From Gammaproteobacteria bacterium (GTDB taxonomy: Bacteria > Pseudomonadota > Gammaproteobacteria > Diplorickettsiales > Diplorickettsiaceae): a stretch of 5,133 nucleotides of DNA. The notes beneath the pieces are model-generated. The model had not been told where the DNA came from and searched no databases. It worked only from the letters and a program-made list of their open reading frames with translations. Positions 1-4,972 of this stretch are shown here, in pieces (the stretch's first letter is position 1; each line of letters starts with the position of its first letter). The DNA lies in contig JABDBU010000042.1 in assembly GCA_013288455.1 (NCBI GenBank), forward strand, positions 315 through 5,447, written 5' to 3'. Position numbers and translations under genes: made by a program.

Positions 1-1406
1 TTGTGGCAACACTGGGTCCAGCTACTGATAAACAGGGCATTCTACCAGCGATGATAGCCGCTGGACTCGATGTGGTACGACTGAATTTTTCACATGGTAC
101 AGCGGAAGATCACATAAAACGCGCAAGTTTAATCCGTGAATATGCCAAAAAGGCGGGCCGTGAAATTGCCATTATGGCAGATTTGCAAGGGCCCAAGATC
201 CGTATTGCGCAATTTCGAAACGCTAAGGTTTTTTTGAAACAGGGAGCAGAATTTGTCTTAGATGCTGATTTGCCTAAAGAAGCAGGTGATGAAAATGCCG
301 TTGGAGTCGATTACAAAGCGCTTCCCAACGATGTACACAAAGACGATATATTACTACTCGATGACGGACGCCTCGTATTACAGGTTATTCAGGTACAAAA
401 AAATAAAATCATCTGTAAAGTGATTGTAGGTGGCGAATTATCGAATAACAAAGGAATCAATCGTAAAGGCGGCGGACTTTCTGTAGAGGCATTGACACCA
501 AAAGATAAAAAGGATTTACGCACAGCAATCAAACTAAGTGCAGATTATATTGCCATTTCGTTTCCCCGTAACGCGGCAGATATGAAAAAAGCGCGCGCTT
601 TGCTGAAGAGAGCAAAAGGAAACGCGGGTTTGGTCGCAAAAATAGAACGCAGTGATGCAATTCCCTTGATCGATGAAATTATCCGGGCATCCGACGCTGT
701 CATGGTAGCTAGGGGCGACCTCGGTGTAGAAATCGGCGATGCGGAGTTACCGTCTGTACAGAAACATATTATCCAACGTGCACGTTCACTGGACAAGGTT
801 GTTATCATTGCTACACAGATGATGGAATCTATGATACACAGCACTATTCCGACACGGGCGGAAGTATTCGACGTAGCCAATGCTGTATTGGATGGAACTG
901 ATGCGGTCATGCTGTCTGCGGAAACGGCAACTGGCGATCATCCTGCCATAGTCGTCGCCGCAATGGCACGTATCTGCTTAGGTGCGGAGAAACAATCAAG
1001 AACTTTGGTATCTAGACATCGTGTAGAATGCCAGTTTCAGCGATCTGATGAAGCGATCGCTATGGCCACGATGTATACAGCGAACCACTATAACATTCGG
1101 GCAATTATTACACTGACTGAATCTGGTGCTACGCCTTTGTGGATGTCTCGCATTCGCTCTGGAATTCCCATTTATGCCTTAGCACACAGCATACGCACGA
1201 CGCGACGGCTAGCGCTCTATCGAGGGGTTTATCCAATTTATTTTGATATCAGTAAATTAGATAAACGCCATCTCAATGAATTGGCTATTACCACATTGAA
1301 AGAGCGCGGTGCTTTAAAAAAAGCAGACCGTGTCTTGATTACTTACGGTGATTTGCTACAGACGACAGGAGGAACCAATACACTCAAGATCTTAGAAGTT
1401 CCGTAA
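1..1406 (+). CDS. pyk: Pyruvate kinase, PykA type, 5' end outside window
   Basis: The last enzyme of glycolysis, cytosolic: phosphoenolpyruvate + ADP gives pyruvate + ATP. The reading frame is open to the left edge. The GTG at base 3 is the Val of the family's N-terminal TKIV-type strand, not a start, so about 10 residues are missing compared with E. coli PykA (480 aa). Numbering from base 3, I see ATLGPATD (2-9), the substrate and ADP-site VRLNFSHGT (25-33), DLQGPKIRI (60-68), the B-domain lid (about 75-160), the catalytic lysine in AKIER (212-216, K213), the metal-site segment MVARGDLGVEIGD (234-246), TQMMESM (271-277) and PTRAEVFDVANAVLDGTDA (283-301). The C-terminal domain has TESGATPLWMSRI and ends in GGTNTLKILEVP. 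All core residues are present. The similarity runs to PykA rather than PykF, which suggests (by family knowledge) control by AMP or sugar phosphates rather than fructose-1,6-bisphosphate. It converges on fur. Confidence 0.97.
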   Translation, partial: VATLGPATDKQGILPAMIAAGLDVVRLNFSHGTAEDHIKRASLIREYAKKAGREIAIMADLQGPKIRIAQFRNAKVFLKQGAEFVLDADLPKEAGDENAVGVDYKALPNDVHKDDILLLDDGRLVLQVIQVQKNKIICKVIVGGELSNNKGINRKGGGLSVEALTPKDKKDLRTAIKLSADYIAISFPRNAADMKKARALLKRAKGNAGLVAKIERSDAIPLIDEIIRASDAVMVARGDLGVEIGDAELPSVQKHIIQRARSLDKVVIIATQMMESMIHSTIPTRAEVFDVANAVLDGTDAVMLSAETATGDHPAIVVAAMARICLGAEKQSRTLVSRHRVECQFQRSDEAIAMATMYTANHYNIRAIITLTESGATPLWMSRIRSGIPIYALAHSIRTTRRLALYRGVYPIYFDISKLDKRHLNELAITTLKERGALKKADRVLITYGDLLQTTGGTNTLKILEVP

Positions 1407-1409
1407 GAG

Positions 1410-1456
1410 CCCTCTATAAATTGTCTTTTTACTTCAATACATCGTTGTGATATCGG
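1410..1456 (+). repeat. Dispersed intergenic repeat, unit A (after pyk)
   Basis: This unit starts directly after the pyk stop codon. It shares CCTCTATAAATT (1411-1422) and a following TTTTACTTCAA-like stretch with the left arm before smpB (3388-3415). It also shares TACATCGTTGTGAT (1438-1451 region) with the reverse complement of the right arm before smpB (3485-3498). Against the right-arm units it carries an extra 8 bases between its TTTTAC and ATCGTTG blocks. It is non-coding and its function is unknown. Confidence 0.55.
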
Positions 1457-1457
1457 C

Positions 1458-1486
1458 AGTGCGGATTATTTATCCGGGCACTTTTT
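1458..1486 (+). terminator. Candidate Rho-independent terminator of pyk
   Basis: AGTGCGGAT (1458-1466) can pair with ATCC and GCACT (1472-1475, 1478-1482), leaving a two-G bulge and a five-base loop. A run of five T (1482-1486) follows. The hairpin lies just past pyk on its strand and overlaps the last codons of fur, whose stop codon is at 1466-1468. The bulge lowers confidence. Confidence 0.5.
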
Positions 1487-1891
1487 GGAACACATGCAGC
1501 AAACGCCATAAATAATCAAACTATGATCCGTCATCTCATACGCAGCACGCTCTGCGACGATTTTTTGCCGCTGTTCAATTATTTTATCCACAAATTCGTC
1601 TACTCTACCGCATTTTATACACACGAGATGATCGTGGTGGCTACCTTGGTTAATTTCAAAGACTGAATAACCTTCTTCAAAATTTTGCCGTTTCACTAAA
1701 TCAGCCGCCTCGAATTGGGTTAATACTCGGTAGACTGTGGCTAATCCTATATCTTCTCCTGATTCTAATAAAGCTTTATAGATAGCTTCGGCACTTAAAT
1801 GACGAGACTTAGCTTGCTCAAGTAATTGTAAGATTTTTAATCTAGGACCTGTTACTTTCAAACCCGCTTCGCGAAGTTGTTGATTATCCAT
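1466..1891 (-). CDS. fur: Ferric uptake regulator Fur
   Basis: A cytosolic metal-sensing repressor that, with Fe(II) bound, blocks iron-uptake genes. The product is 141 aa (E. coli Fur 148). The N-terminal winged helix (about 1-82) has GLKVTGPRLKIL and the recognition segment IGLATVYRVLTQFE (48-61). The dimerisation domain has HHDHLVCIKCGRVDEF (85-100). Metal ligands aligning with E. coli Fur are all present: H31, E79, H86 and H88 for one site; H85, D87, E106 and H123 for the other. C91 and C94 form the structural CxxC. The C-terminus is cysteine-rich (C131, C132, C134, C138) and lacks the long histidine-rich tail of the E. coli protein. The ATG at 1891 fits the family start, and a modest AGAGAG ribosome site lies just upstream. 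It is divergent from bamE, as in Pseudomonas. I found no clear Fur box upstream, so autoregulation is not shown. Confidence 0.96.
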   Translation of the reverse strand: MDNQQLREAGLKVTGPRLKILQLLEQAKSRHLSAEAIYKALLESGEDIGLATVYRVLTQFEAADLVKRQNFEEGYSVFEINQGSHHDHLVCIKCGRVDEFVDKIIEQRQKIVAERAAYEMTDHSLIIYGVCCMCSKKCPDK

Positions 1892-2060
1892 GAGACTCTC
1901 TTTAAACTCTCCAGACTGTATTAGTTTTTTATTAAACTTCTTTGTAGAGGATTAAGGATGGTTCGAAATCGCGGCAGGTGTTCGTTGCTTTTTAATGGCA
2001 ACCAATCACTAATTAAGCCGTGGTGCTGAGCTTGTAGCGCGATGTAACCAACCTGCGCAG

Positions 2061-2089
2061 TTTAATCTTAGTTTTCCTCAAAGTATAAG
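2061..2089 (+). promoter_or_regulatory. Weak candidate promoter for bamE
   Basis: TTTAAT (2061-2066) and TATAAG (2084-2089) are 17 bp apart. The -10 matches TATAAT at five of six bases but the -35 is poor. It lies in the 240-bp fur/bamE divergent spacer (1892-2131). That spacer also holds a small inverted repeat (GTTGC at 1984-1988, GCAAC at 1998-2002) and no gene that I can see. A convincing fur promoter was not found. Confidence 0.3.
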
Positions 2090-2131
2090 CTATGTAAAAA
2101 AGCCGCTTGATGTAATGTTATTAAATCAGTA

Positions 2132-2521
2132 ATGATACCATCTTTTATGACAAAATGGACGATTTGCTTCTTATTCATGCTTGTGCTCTCTGCGTGTAAT
2201 ATCGTCTATCGTCCCGACTTGCAGCAAGGAAACATACTCGAACAGCCTGCCATAGCACAGCTGAAACTTGGTATGACAGAGGAGCAGGTTCGCTATCTTT
2301 TAGGCAGCTGCGTTTTGCAAACTCCTTTGCAGTCACATCGCAGTGATTATGTGTATCTGTATCAACCCGCTCACGCCAAGCCAACCCAGTATCGTGTGAC
2401 GCTTACATTTTCACATGGCCGACTACGATGCATCGAAACAGCACCATCCAGCCTATTTCACTGCCGCACGTGTGCAACCATGCGTTCAACACTGTATCAG
2501 AAGGAACGTAGTCAAGACTGA
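2132..2521 (+). CDS. bamE: Outer membrane assembly lipoprotein BamE
   Basis: A lipoprotein subunit of the BAM complex, which folds beta-barrel proteins into the outer membrane (older names SmpA, OmlA). A short hydrophobic signal peptide ends in the lipobox LSAC, with C22 the lipidated residue. Asn follows it rather than Asp, which fits transport to the outer membrane. The family signature VYRPDLQQGN is at 25-34, LKLGMTEEQVRYLLG at 44-58, and the YVYLYQP and VTLTF strands follow. The start may be the ATG at 2132 or the in-frame ATG at 2147 (M6), which gives a more typical signal peptide. Neither has a strong ribosome site. Two oddities: Cys60 sits where the family usually has Pro (LGTP), and the C-terminal tail has a CxxC (C111, C114) and more cysteines than expected. 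The gene is divergent from fur, and its last 10 bases overlap the convergent rnfH. Confidence 0.93.
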   Translation: MIPSFMTKWTICFLFMLVLSACNIVYRPDLQQGNILEQPAIAQLKLGMTEEQVRYLLGSCVLQTPLQSHRSDYVYLYQPAHAKPTQYRVTLTFSHGRLRCIETAPSSLFHCRTCATMRSTLYQKERSQD

Positions 2522-2838
2522 GATAACGCAGTAACCTTTTGTTTTTCAGCGCGGCACCTTCTATTTTTTTTAGGGTCTGTTATAAGAGCCCGGTAAATTT
2601 CTATCCTGTCGCCTGGCTGCACTAGCGTGCTCAGTAGGCAAATTTCACCAAAAACCCCCACCTTATTTTTTGTTAAATCAATATAAGGGAACTTTACTAA
2701 AATACCTGAACGTCGAATAGCAGCCTCTACCGAAATGGATTCGGATACAGACACCGGTATTACGACCTGAGTGTTTTTGTCGGCGAAAGCAACCTCTACT
2801 TGCCATTGGAATCTCGAATGTTCAGTTTCATTTTCCAT
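2512..2838 (-). CDS. rnfH: RnfH family ubiquitin-like protein (RatB)
   Basis: A small beta-grasp protein of the RnfH/UPF0125 family, 108 aa. The fold matches ubiquitin/ThiS-like proteins, but its cellular role is unsettled, and the name comes from rnf clusters that are absent here. The conserved pieces are VEVAFAD (14-20), VEAAIRRSGIL (37-47), FPYIDLTKNKVGVFGEI (50-66), and PGDRIEIYRALITDPKKNRR (75-94). It has no C-terminal GlyGly, as is usual for this family. The ATG at 2838 lies inside the end of ratA (11-bp overlap, 2828-2838), so translation is probably coupled to ratA. Its own ribosome site is weak. Its 3' end overlaps bamE on the opposite strand by 10 bp. Confidence 0.92.
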   Translation of the reverse strand: MENETEHSRFQWQVEVAFADKNTQVVIPVSVSESISVEAAIRRSGILVKFPYIDLTKNKVGVFGEICLLSTLVQPGDRIEIYRALITDPKKNRRCRAEKQKVTALSQS

Positions 2839-3259
2839 AAATCTGCCTGGCTCTATTTAAAAAAGCTTCAATAAGTGTATGAGCAAGGCTTTCAAAAACG
2901 GGAGAAAAAGCAATAGCCACCCAACGACTTGCGAACTCAAACTCCAAATTCAAGTAAACCCTGCAGCCTTTCTCAGTGGGCTCAAATGTCCAAAAACCTT
3001 CTAGATGTTTGAACGGACCATCCACTAAGCTAACCTTGATCATTTTATTTTTCTGTAAGTGGTTAGTTGTTGTAAAGGATCTGGAAAAGACGCCACTACG
3101 CAGTGTTAGACTGGCCTTCATGGTGTCCTTGCTTCGGCTTATTACCTTACTTTTAGTACACCACGGCAAAAATTCTGAGTAAGCTTCGACGTGATTAACC
3201 AGTGTATACATTTCGGCTGCATTGTAAGGCACTTCTAAACTTTTTTGAATGATCGGCAT
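2828..3259 (-). CDS. ratA: Ribosome association protein RatA (SRPBCC/Coq10-like)
   Basis: A 143-aa protein of the START/SRPBCC superfamily, Coq10-like branch, also called PasT. In E. coli it has been described as binding the 50S subunit and blocking 70S formation; other work links this family to ubiquinone and respiratory function. Toxin activity in this organism is not shown by the sequence. Typical features are YSEFLPWCTKSKV (27-39), LTLRSGVFSRSFTT (51-64), the signature GPFKHLEGFWTFEP (81-94), and LNLEFEFASR followed by a C-terminal helix. The length is normal and no residue stretch is missing. The start at 3259 fits the family N-terminus (MPIIQKS). It is the first gene of a two-gene leftward operon with rnfH and is divergent from smpB. 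Confidence 0.92.
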   Translation of the reverse strand: MPIIQKSLEVPYNAAEMYTLVNHVEAYSEFLPWCTKSKVISRSKDTMKASLTLRSGVFSRSFTTTNHLQKNKMIKVSLVDGPFKHLEGFWTFEPTEKGCRVYLNLEFEFASRWVAIAFSPVFESLAHTLIEAFLNRARQIYGK

Positions 3260-3280
3260 ATATCACTTAATAGACCCTAC

Positions 3281-3286
3281 CTTATA
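3281..3286 (-). promoter_or_regulatory. Candidate -10 box for the ratA-rnfH operon
   Basis: Read leftward, the strand has TATAAG preceded by ATG, about 22 bases before the ratA start codon, so a transcript from it would have a very short leader. I found no convincing -35 at normal spacing. Confidence 0.3.
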
Positions 3287-3347
3287 CATTTGCTAATCTA
3301 CGCAAAGACCTCGGCTCAAATGCGGTCAAGTCGCAGGCGTGTCATAC

Positions 3348-3378
3348 GGGACAACCCTCGTAGTATCGCTTGTATAAT
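3348..3378 (+). promoter_or_regulatory. Candidate promoter for smpB
   Basis: A perfect TATAAT (3373-3378) is preceded by GGGACA (3348-3353) at 19-bp spacing, or by GACAAC at 17 bp. The -10 is excellent and the -35 poor. The predicted transcript would begin near 3385, exactly where the palindromic repeat starts, giving smpB a leader of about 170 nt that contains the whole palindrome. Confidence 0.45.
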
Positions 3379-3384
3379 TTAATA

Positions 3385-3526
3385 GCGCCTCTATAAATTA
3401 GAAATTTTGCTTCAAGACCAGGCGTGATGTGGCAACGAGCAGCAGAGTTTACATTACACAGAGTAAATGAGCCGCGCGGCCCACATCACAACGATGTAAA
3501 ATGGCAATTTATTAAAGAGGTACCTT
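3385..3526. repeat. Long imperfect palindrome made of two repeat units (B and C)
   Basis: The left arm (3385-3432) and right arm (3481-3526) are diverged inverted copies of one unit. The inner ends pair perfectly over nine bases (GTGATGTGG 3424-3432 with CCACATCAC 3481-3489). The outer ends share CCTCT and ATAAATT blocks in inverted order. The loop holds a TTTAC/GTAAA hairpin (3448-3467) and the perfect palindrome GCCGCGCGGC (3471-3480). The right arm matches the region after ssrA over 25 identical bases (3488-3512 with 4539-4563). It occupies about half of the ratA/smpB spacer. No transposase or terminal target duplication is visible, so it could be a miniature element or a REP-like sequence. 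Confidence 0.6.
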
Positions 3527-3553
3527 AAGATCCAGAATCAGTGAGTATATCGT

Positions 3554-4031
3554 ATGAATTCCAAGAAAGCATCGCAAAATAGTGCGATTGCTCTAAATAG
3601 ACGGGCGTATTACGACTACTTCATTAAACAAACGTTAGAGGCAGGGCTTGTGCTTCAAGGGTGGGAAGTCAAAAGCTTGCGCAGTGGTCGTGCCCAATTA
3701 AGTGAAAGTTACGTGTTACTCAAAAATAGCGAAGCCTGGCTATTAGGTTGTCATATTACCCCAATATCTACTGTTTCTATTCAGCATACTCGACCAGATT
3801 CAACACGTACACGTAAACTGCTTCTCAGGGAACGTGAATTAGAAAAATTAGCGGTAGATGTCGCTCGTAAAGGTTGCACTATTATTGCACTGAAATTGTA
3901 TTGGAAAAAAAAATCGCGTCAAGCTGGAGATAGGCCTGGCTCAAGGCAAAAAAGAATGGGATAAACGTGCAGCTTTAAAAGAAAAAGACTGGCAACGAGC
4001 AAAAGCACGTTTAAGACAGCTCTCGAATTAG
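3554..4031 (+). CDS. smpB: SsrA-binding protein SmpB, frame interrupted at an A9 tract
   Basis: The protein partner of tmRNA in trans-translation: it carries tmRNA to stalled ribosomes and its C-terminal tail fills the empty mRNA channel. The first 117 residues are normal SmpB: AIALNRRAYYDYFI, EAGLVLQGWEVKSLRSGRAQLSESYV, the TRTRKLLLRERELEKL block and LKLYW. After W117 comes A9 (3905-3913). Read straight through, the frame gives a foreign tail and stops at 3962-3964 (136 aa). In the +1 frame from 3912 the true tail continues without defect (NRVKLEIGLAQGKKEWDKR, then a basic helix ending in LRQLSN) to the TAG at 4029-4031. With eight A the protein would be 158 aa, normal for the family. This is a sequencing error, a recent mutation or a slippage-rescued gene. 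GTGAG at 3541-3545 is a modest ribosome site. Confidence 0.9.
3905..3913 (+). other. A9 homopolymer at the smpB frameshift
   Basis: Nine consecutive A follow the TGG codon of W117. The downstream frame is +1 relative to the upstream one, so losing one A (or gaining two) restores SmpB. A -1 ribosomal slip would not help, because that frame meets a TAG within eight codons. Runs of this length are known to promote RNA polymerase slippage in AT-rich symbiont genomes. Confidence 0.9.
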
Positions 4032-4080
4032 GAATTCTACTGATATTTTCTGTACTTTTTGGATCGAAGCTAAAAAATAA

Positions 4081-4110
4081 TTCGGGCGTTACCTGAAAAT
4101 AGGGTATAAT
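4081..4110 (+). promoter_or_regulatory. Promoter of ssrA
   Basis: A perfect TATAAT (4105-4110) sits eight bases before the first base of the mature tmRNA (4119), which would be close to the transcription start. A poor -35 (TTCGGG, 4081-4086) lies at 18-bp spacing. ssrA therefore probably has its own promoter and does not depend on smpB readthrough. I see no clear terminator between smpB and ssrA. Confidence 0.65.
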
Positions 4111-4118
4111 GAGCTGCT

Positions 4119-4525
4119 GGGGGCGATCGGTTTCGACGCCAGTTACAAACCCCAAGGTGCATGTCGAGGACGCAACTTTGCCTCGTTAATCCCGTTGCAC
4201 ACTATAGTTGCAAATGACGACTATAACTCCGCTAATAACGACGTCGCGATTGCTGCCTAACCCGTAGTAGTCCTATACGACGTCCGCGCCGCCTAAAAGC
4301 GGCATAGCGCCATGAACTTCATAGGCTTGTATGTGAGGGGAATGGTCATATTTGACAAGCTCGTGGCCTAGTCTGTCTGAAACGAAAGCCGTTAAAACTG
4401 ATCAGACTCGTTAGTAAATCTCCTGTCAATCGGGGGTTTGCTCATTAACTTTAAAGATTGTACTAAGCATGTAGTTACCAAGGGCAGCGGATTGACGGAC
4501 GTGGGTTCAATTCCCACCGCCTCCA
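4119..4525 (+). ncRNA. ssrA: Transfer-messenger RNA (tmRNA)
   Basis: The RNA of trans-translation, charged with alanine and bound by SmpB. The tRNA-like end is clear. GGGGGCG (4119-4125) pairs with CGCCTCC (4518-4524, one G-U), the discriminator is A4525, and the T arm is GTGGG-TTCAATT-CCCAC (4501-4517). The long helix P2 is CAAACCCC (4146-4153) with GGGGTTTG (4433-4440). Pseudoknot PK1 is CGAGG/CCTCG (4165-4169, 4181-4185), with the loop GCAAC (4172-4176) pairing to GTTGC (4194-4198). A further hairpin GCCGC/GCGGC is at 4288-4303. The conserved motifs AAGGTGCATG and ACTAAGCATGTAGT are also present. The length is about 407 nt, usual for a one-piece tmRNA. The 3' CCA is not encoded, because TTCAA follows the discriminator, so it must be added by tRNA nucleotidyltransferase. 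Confidence 0.97.
4210..4260 (+). other. tmRNA proteolysis-tag reading frame
   Basis: Translation resumes at GCA 4210, just after TATAGTT (compare AATAGTC before the E. coli resume codon), and ends at TAA 4258-4260. The encoded tag is ANDDYNSANNDVAIAA (16 residues). The AND start and the Ala-rich end (AIAA) fit the family, the end being the ClpXP/ClpAP recognition part. The middle is Asn/Asp-rich and longer than the 10 residues encoded in E. coli tmRNA. Confidence 0.9.
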
Positions 4526-4535
4526 TTCAATATTT

Positions 4536-4580
4536 ATTACAACGATGTAAAATGGCAATTTATATTTATAAAGGTGCCTT
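4536..4580 (-). repeat. Dispersed intergenic repeat, unit D (after ssrA)
   Basis: 25 bases (4539-4563) are identical to 3488-3512 before smpB. The match continues with one mismatch on the left and, after a short insertion, resumes at AAAGGTGCCTT versus AGAGGTACCTT on the right. It starts about ten bases after the tmRNA 3' end and runs into the last codons of the leftward ORF at 4566-4778. It could serve as a shared 3' element of ssrA and that ORF, but no strong terminator hairpin is evident. Confidence 0.65.
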
Positions 4581-4778
4581 TAATTTGTTTTCAGACCCAA
4601 CAATGTATCCAATAAGTGCTGCCTCCTTTTGTGAAAATCCGCTCAAAAGATCAGGATTGCTAAAGATTTGGCGTGCCCCCCCCACGAAGCACAAGTGTTT
4701 TCCTAAAATGTTCACTACAAGCCTATTTCCTCGATATTGGGCGATTATTTGATAGCGTATTTCTGATACAGGCTGCAT
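4566..4778 (-). CDS. Small hypothetical protein, 70 aa
   Basis: I do not recognise this protein. It looks real. The ATG at 4778 is preceded by a full GGAGGT (4784-4789 read leftward) at 5-base spacing, the best ribosome site in the window, and its composition is that of a folded protein rather than AT-rich noise. Visible stretches are IIAQYRGNRLVVNILGKHL (11-29), CFVGGARQIF (30-39) and FSQKEAALIGYIVGSE (48-63). It is mildly basic and has no signal peptide and no long membrane segment. A G8 run on its coding strand (4676-4683) encodes the VGGA segment and is in frame here; a change in its length would break the protein. It converges on ssrA and its 3' end lies in repeat unit D. It could also be a remnant of a longer gene. 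Confidence rests on the start signal and composition, not on a family match. Confidence 0.6.
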   Translation of the reverse strand: MQPVSEIRYQIIAQYRGNRLVVNILGKHLCFVGGARQIFSNPDLLSGFSQKEAALIGYIVGSENKLKAPL

Positions 4779-4783
4779 ACATT

Positions 4784-4789
4784 ACCTCC
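4784..4789 (-). promoter_or_regulatory. Strong Shine-Dalgarno site of the 70-aa ORF
   Basis: GGAGGT on the minus strand, five bases before ATG 4778. It decides this start and is the main evidence that the ORF is translated. Confidence 0.7.
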
Positions 4790-4823
4790 ATAAAAACATT
4801 TAATAAAAATGTTGAGTGCTATT

Positions 4824-4852
4824 ATTTAAATATCCTTATTGTTTATTATCAA
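4824..4852 (-). promoter_or_regulatory. Candidate promoter of the 70-aa ORF
   Basis: Read leftward, TTGATA (4852-4847, five of six bases) and TTAAAT (4829-4824, four of six) are 17 bp apart, about 45 bases before the start codon. Between them and the ribosome site is an AT-rich hairpin (AACATTT/AAATGTT, 4795-4813). In this AT-rich stretch such matches arise easily. Confidence 0.3.
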
Positions 4853-4940
4853 AAGATTTTTATGAATGAACGCAAAGGATTTTATAATTTTTTTAACCTG
4901 AGGTTTTTTGACCTTAATGCTACAAAGCTCACGTACCTTA

Positions 4941-4972
4941 TGCGGTATGGTATTATTGCGGTATGGTATTAT
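4941..4972 (+). repeat. Perfect 16-bp tandem duplication
   Basis: The unit TGCGGTATGGTATTAT occurs at 4941-4956 and again, identical, at 4957-4972. The length is not a multiple of three and no supported gene covers it. It looks like a recent slippage duplication. Confidence 0.9.

Noticed and set aside
545..910. Leftward frame opposite pyk
   Set aside because: Antisense shadow of well-conserved pyruvate kinase codons.
1892..2131. Fur box for autoregulation between fur and bamE
   Set aside because: No stretch resembles the GATAATGATAATCATTATC consensus well enough.
3905..3913. Programmed -1 ribosomal frameshift in smpB
   Set aside because: A -1 slip leads to a TAG within eight codons; only +1 (or loss of one A) restores the tail.
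3919..4155. Leftward 78-codon frame across the smpB end and ssrA start
   Set aside because: It is antisense to the SmpB tail and the tmRNA promoter and acceptor, with no ribosome site or family resemblance.
4438..4752. A 104-codon rightward open frame across the end of ssrA
   Set aside because: Its first 88 bases are the conserved tmRNA 3' part, including the T arm. The rest is antisense to the better-supported leftward ORF, and it has no ribosome site.
4792..4813. Terminator or attenuator hairpin before the 70-aa ORF
   Set aside because: A seven-pair, almost pure A-T stem with a short T run; such structures are expected by chance in this AT-rich stretch.
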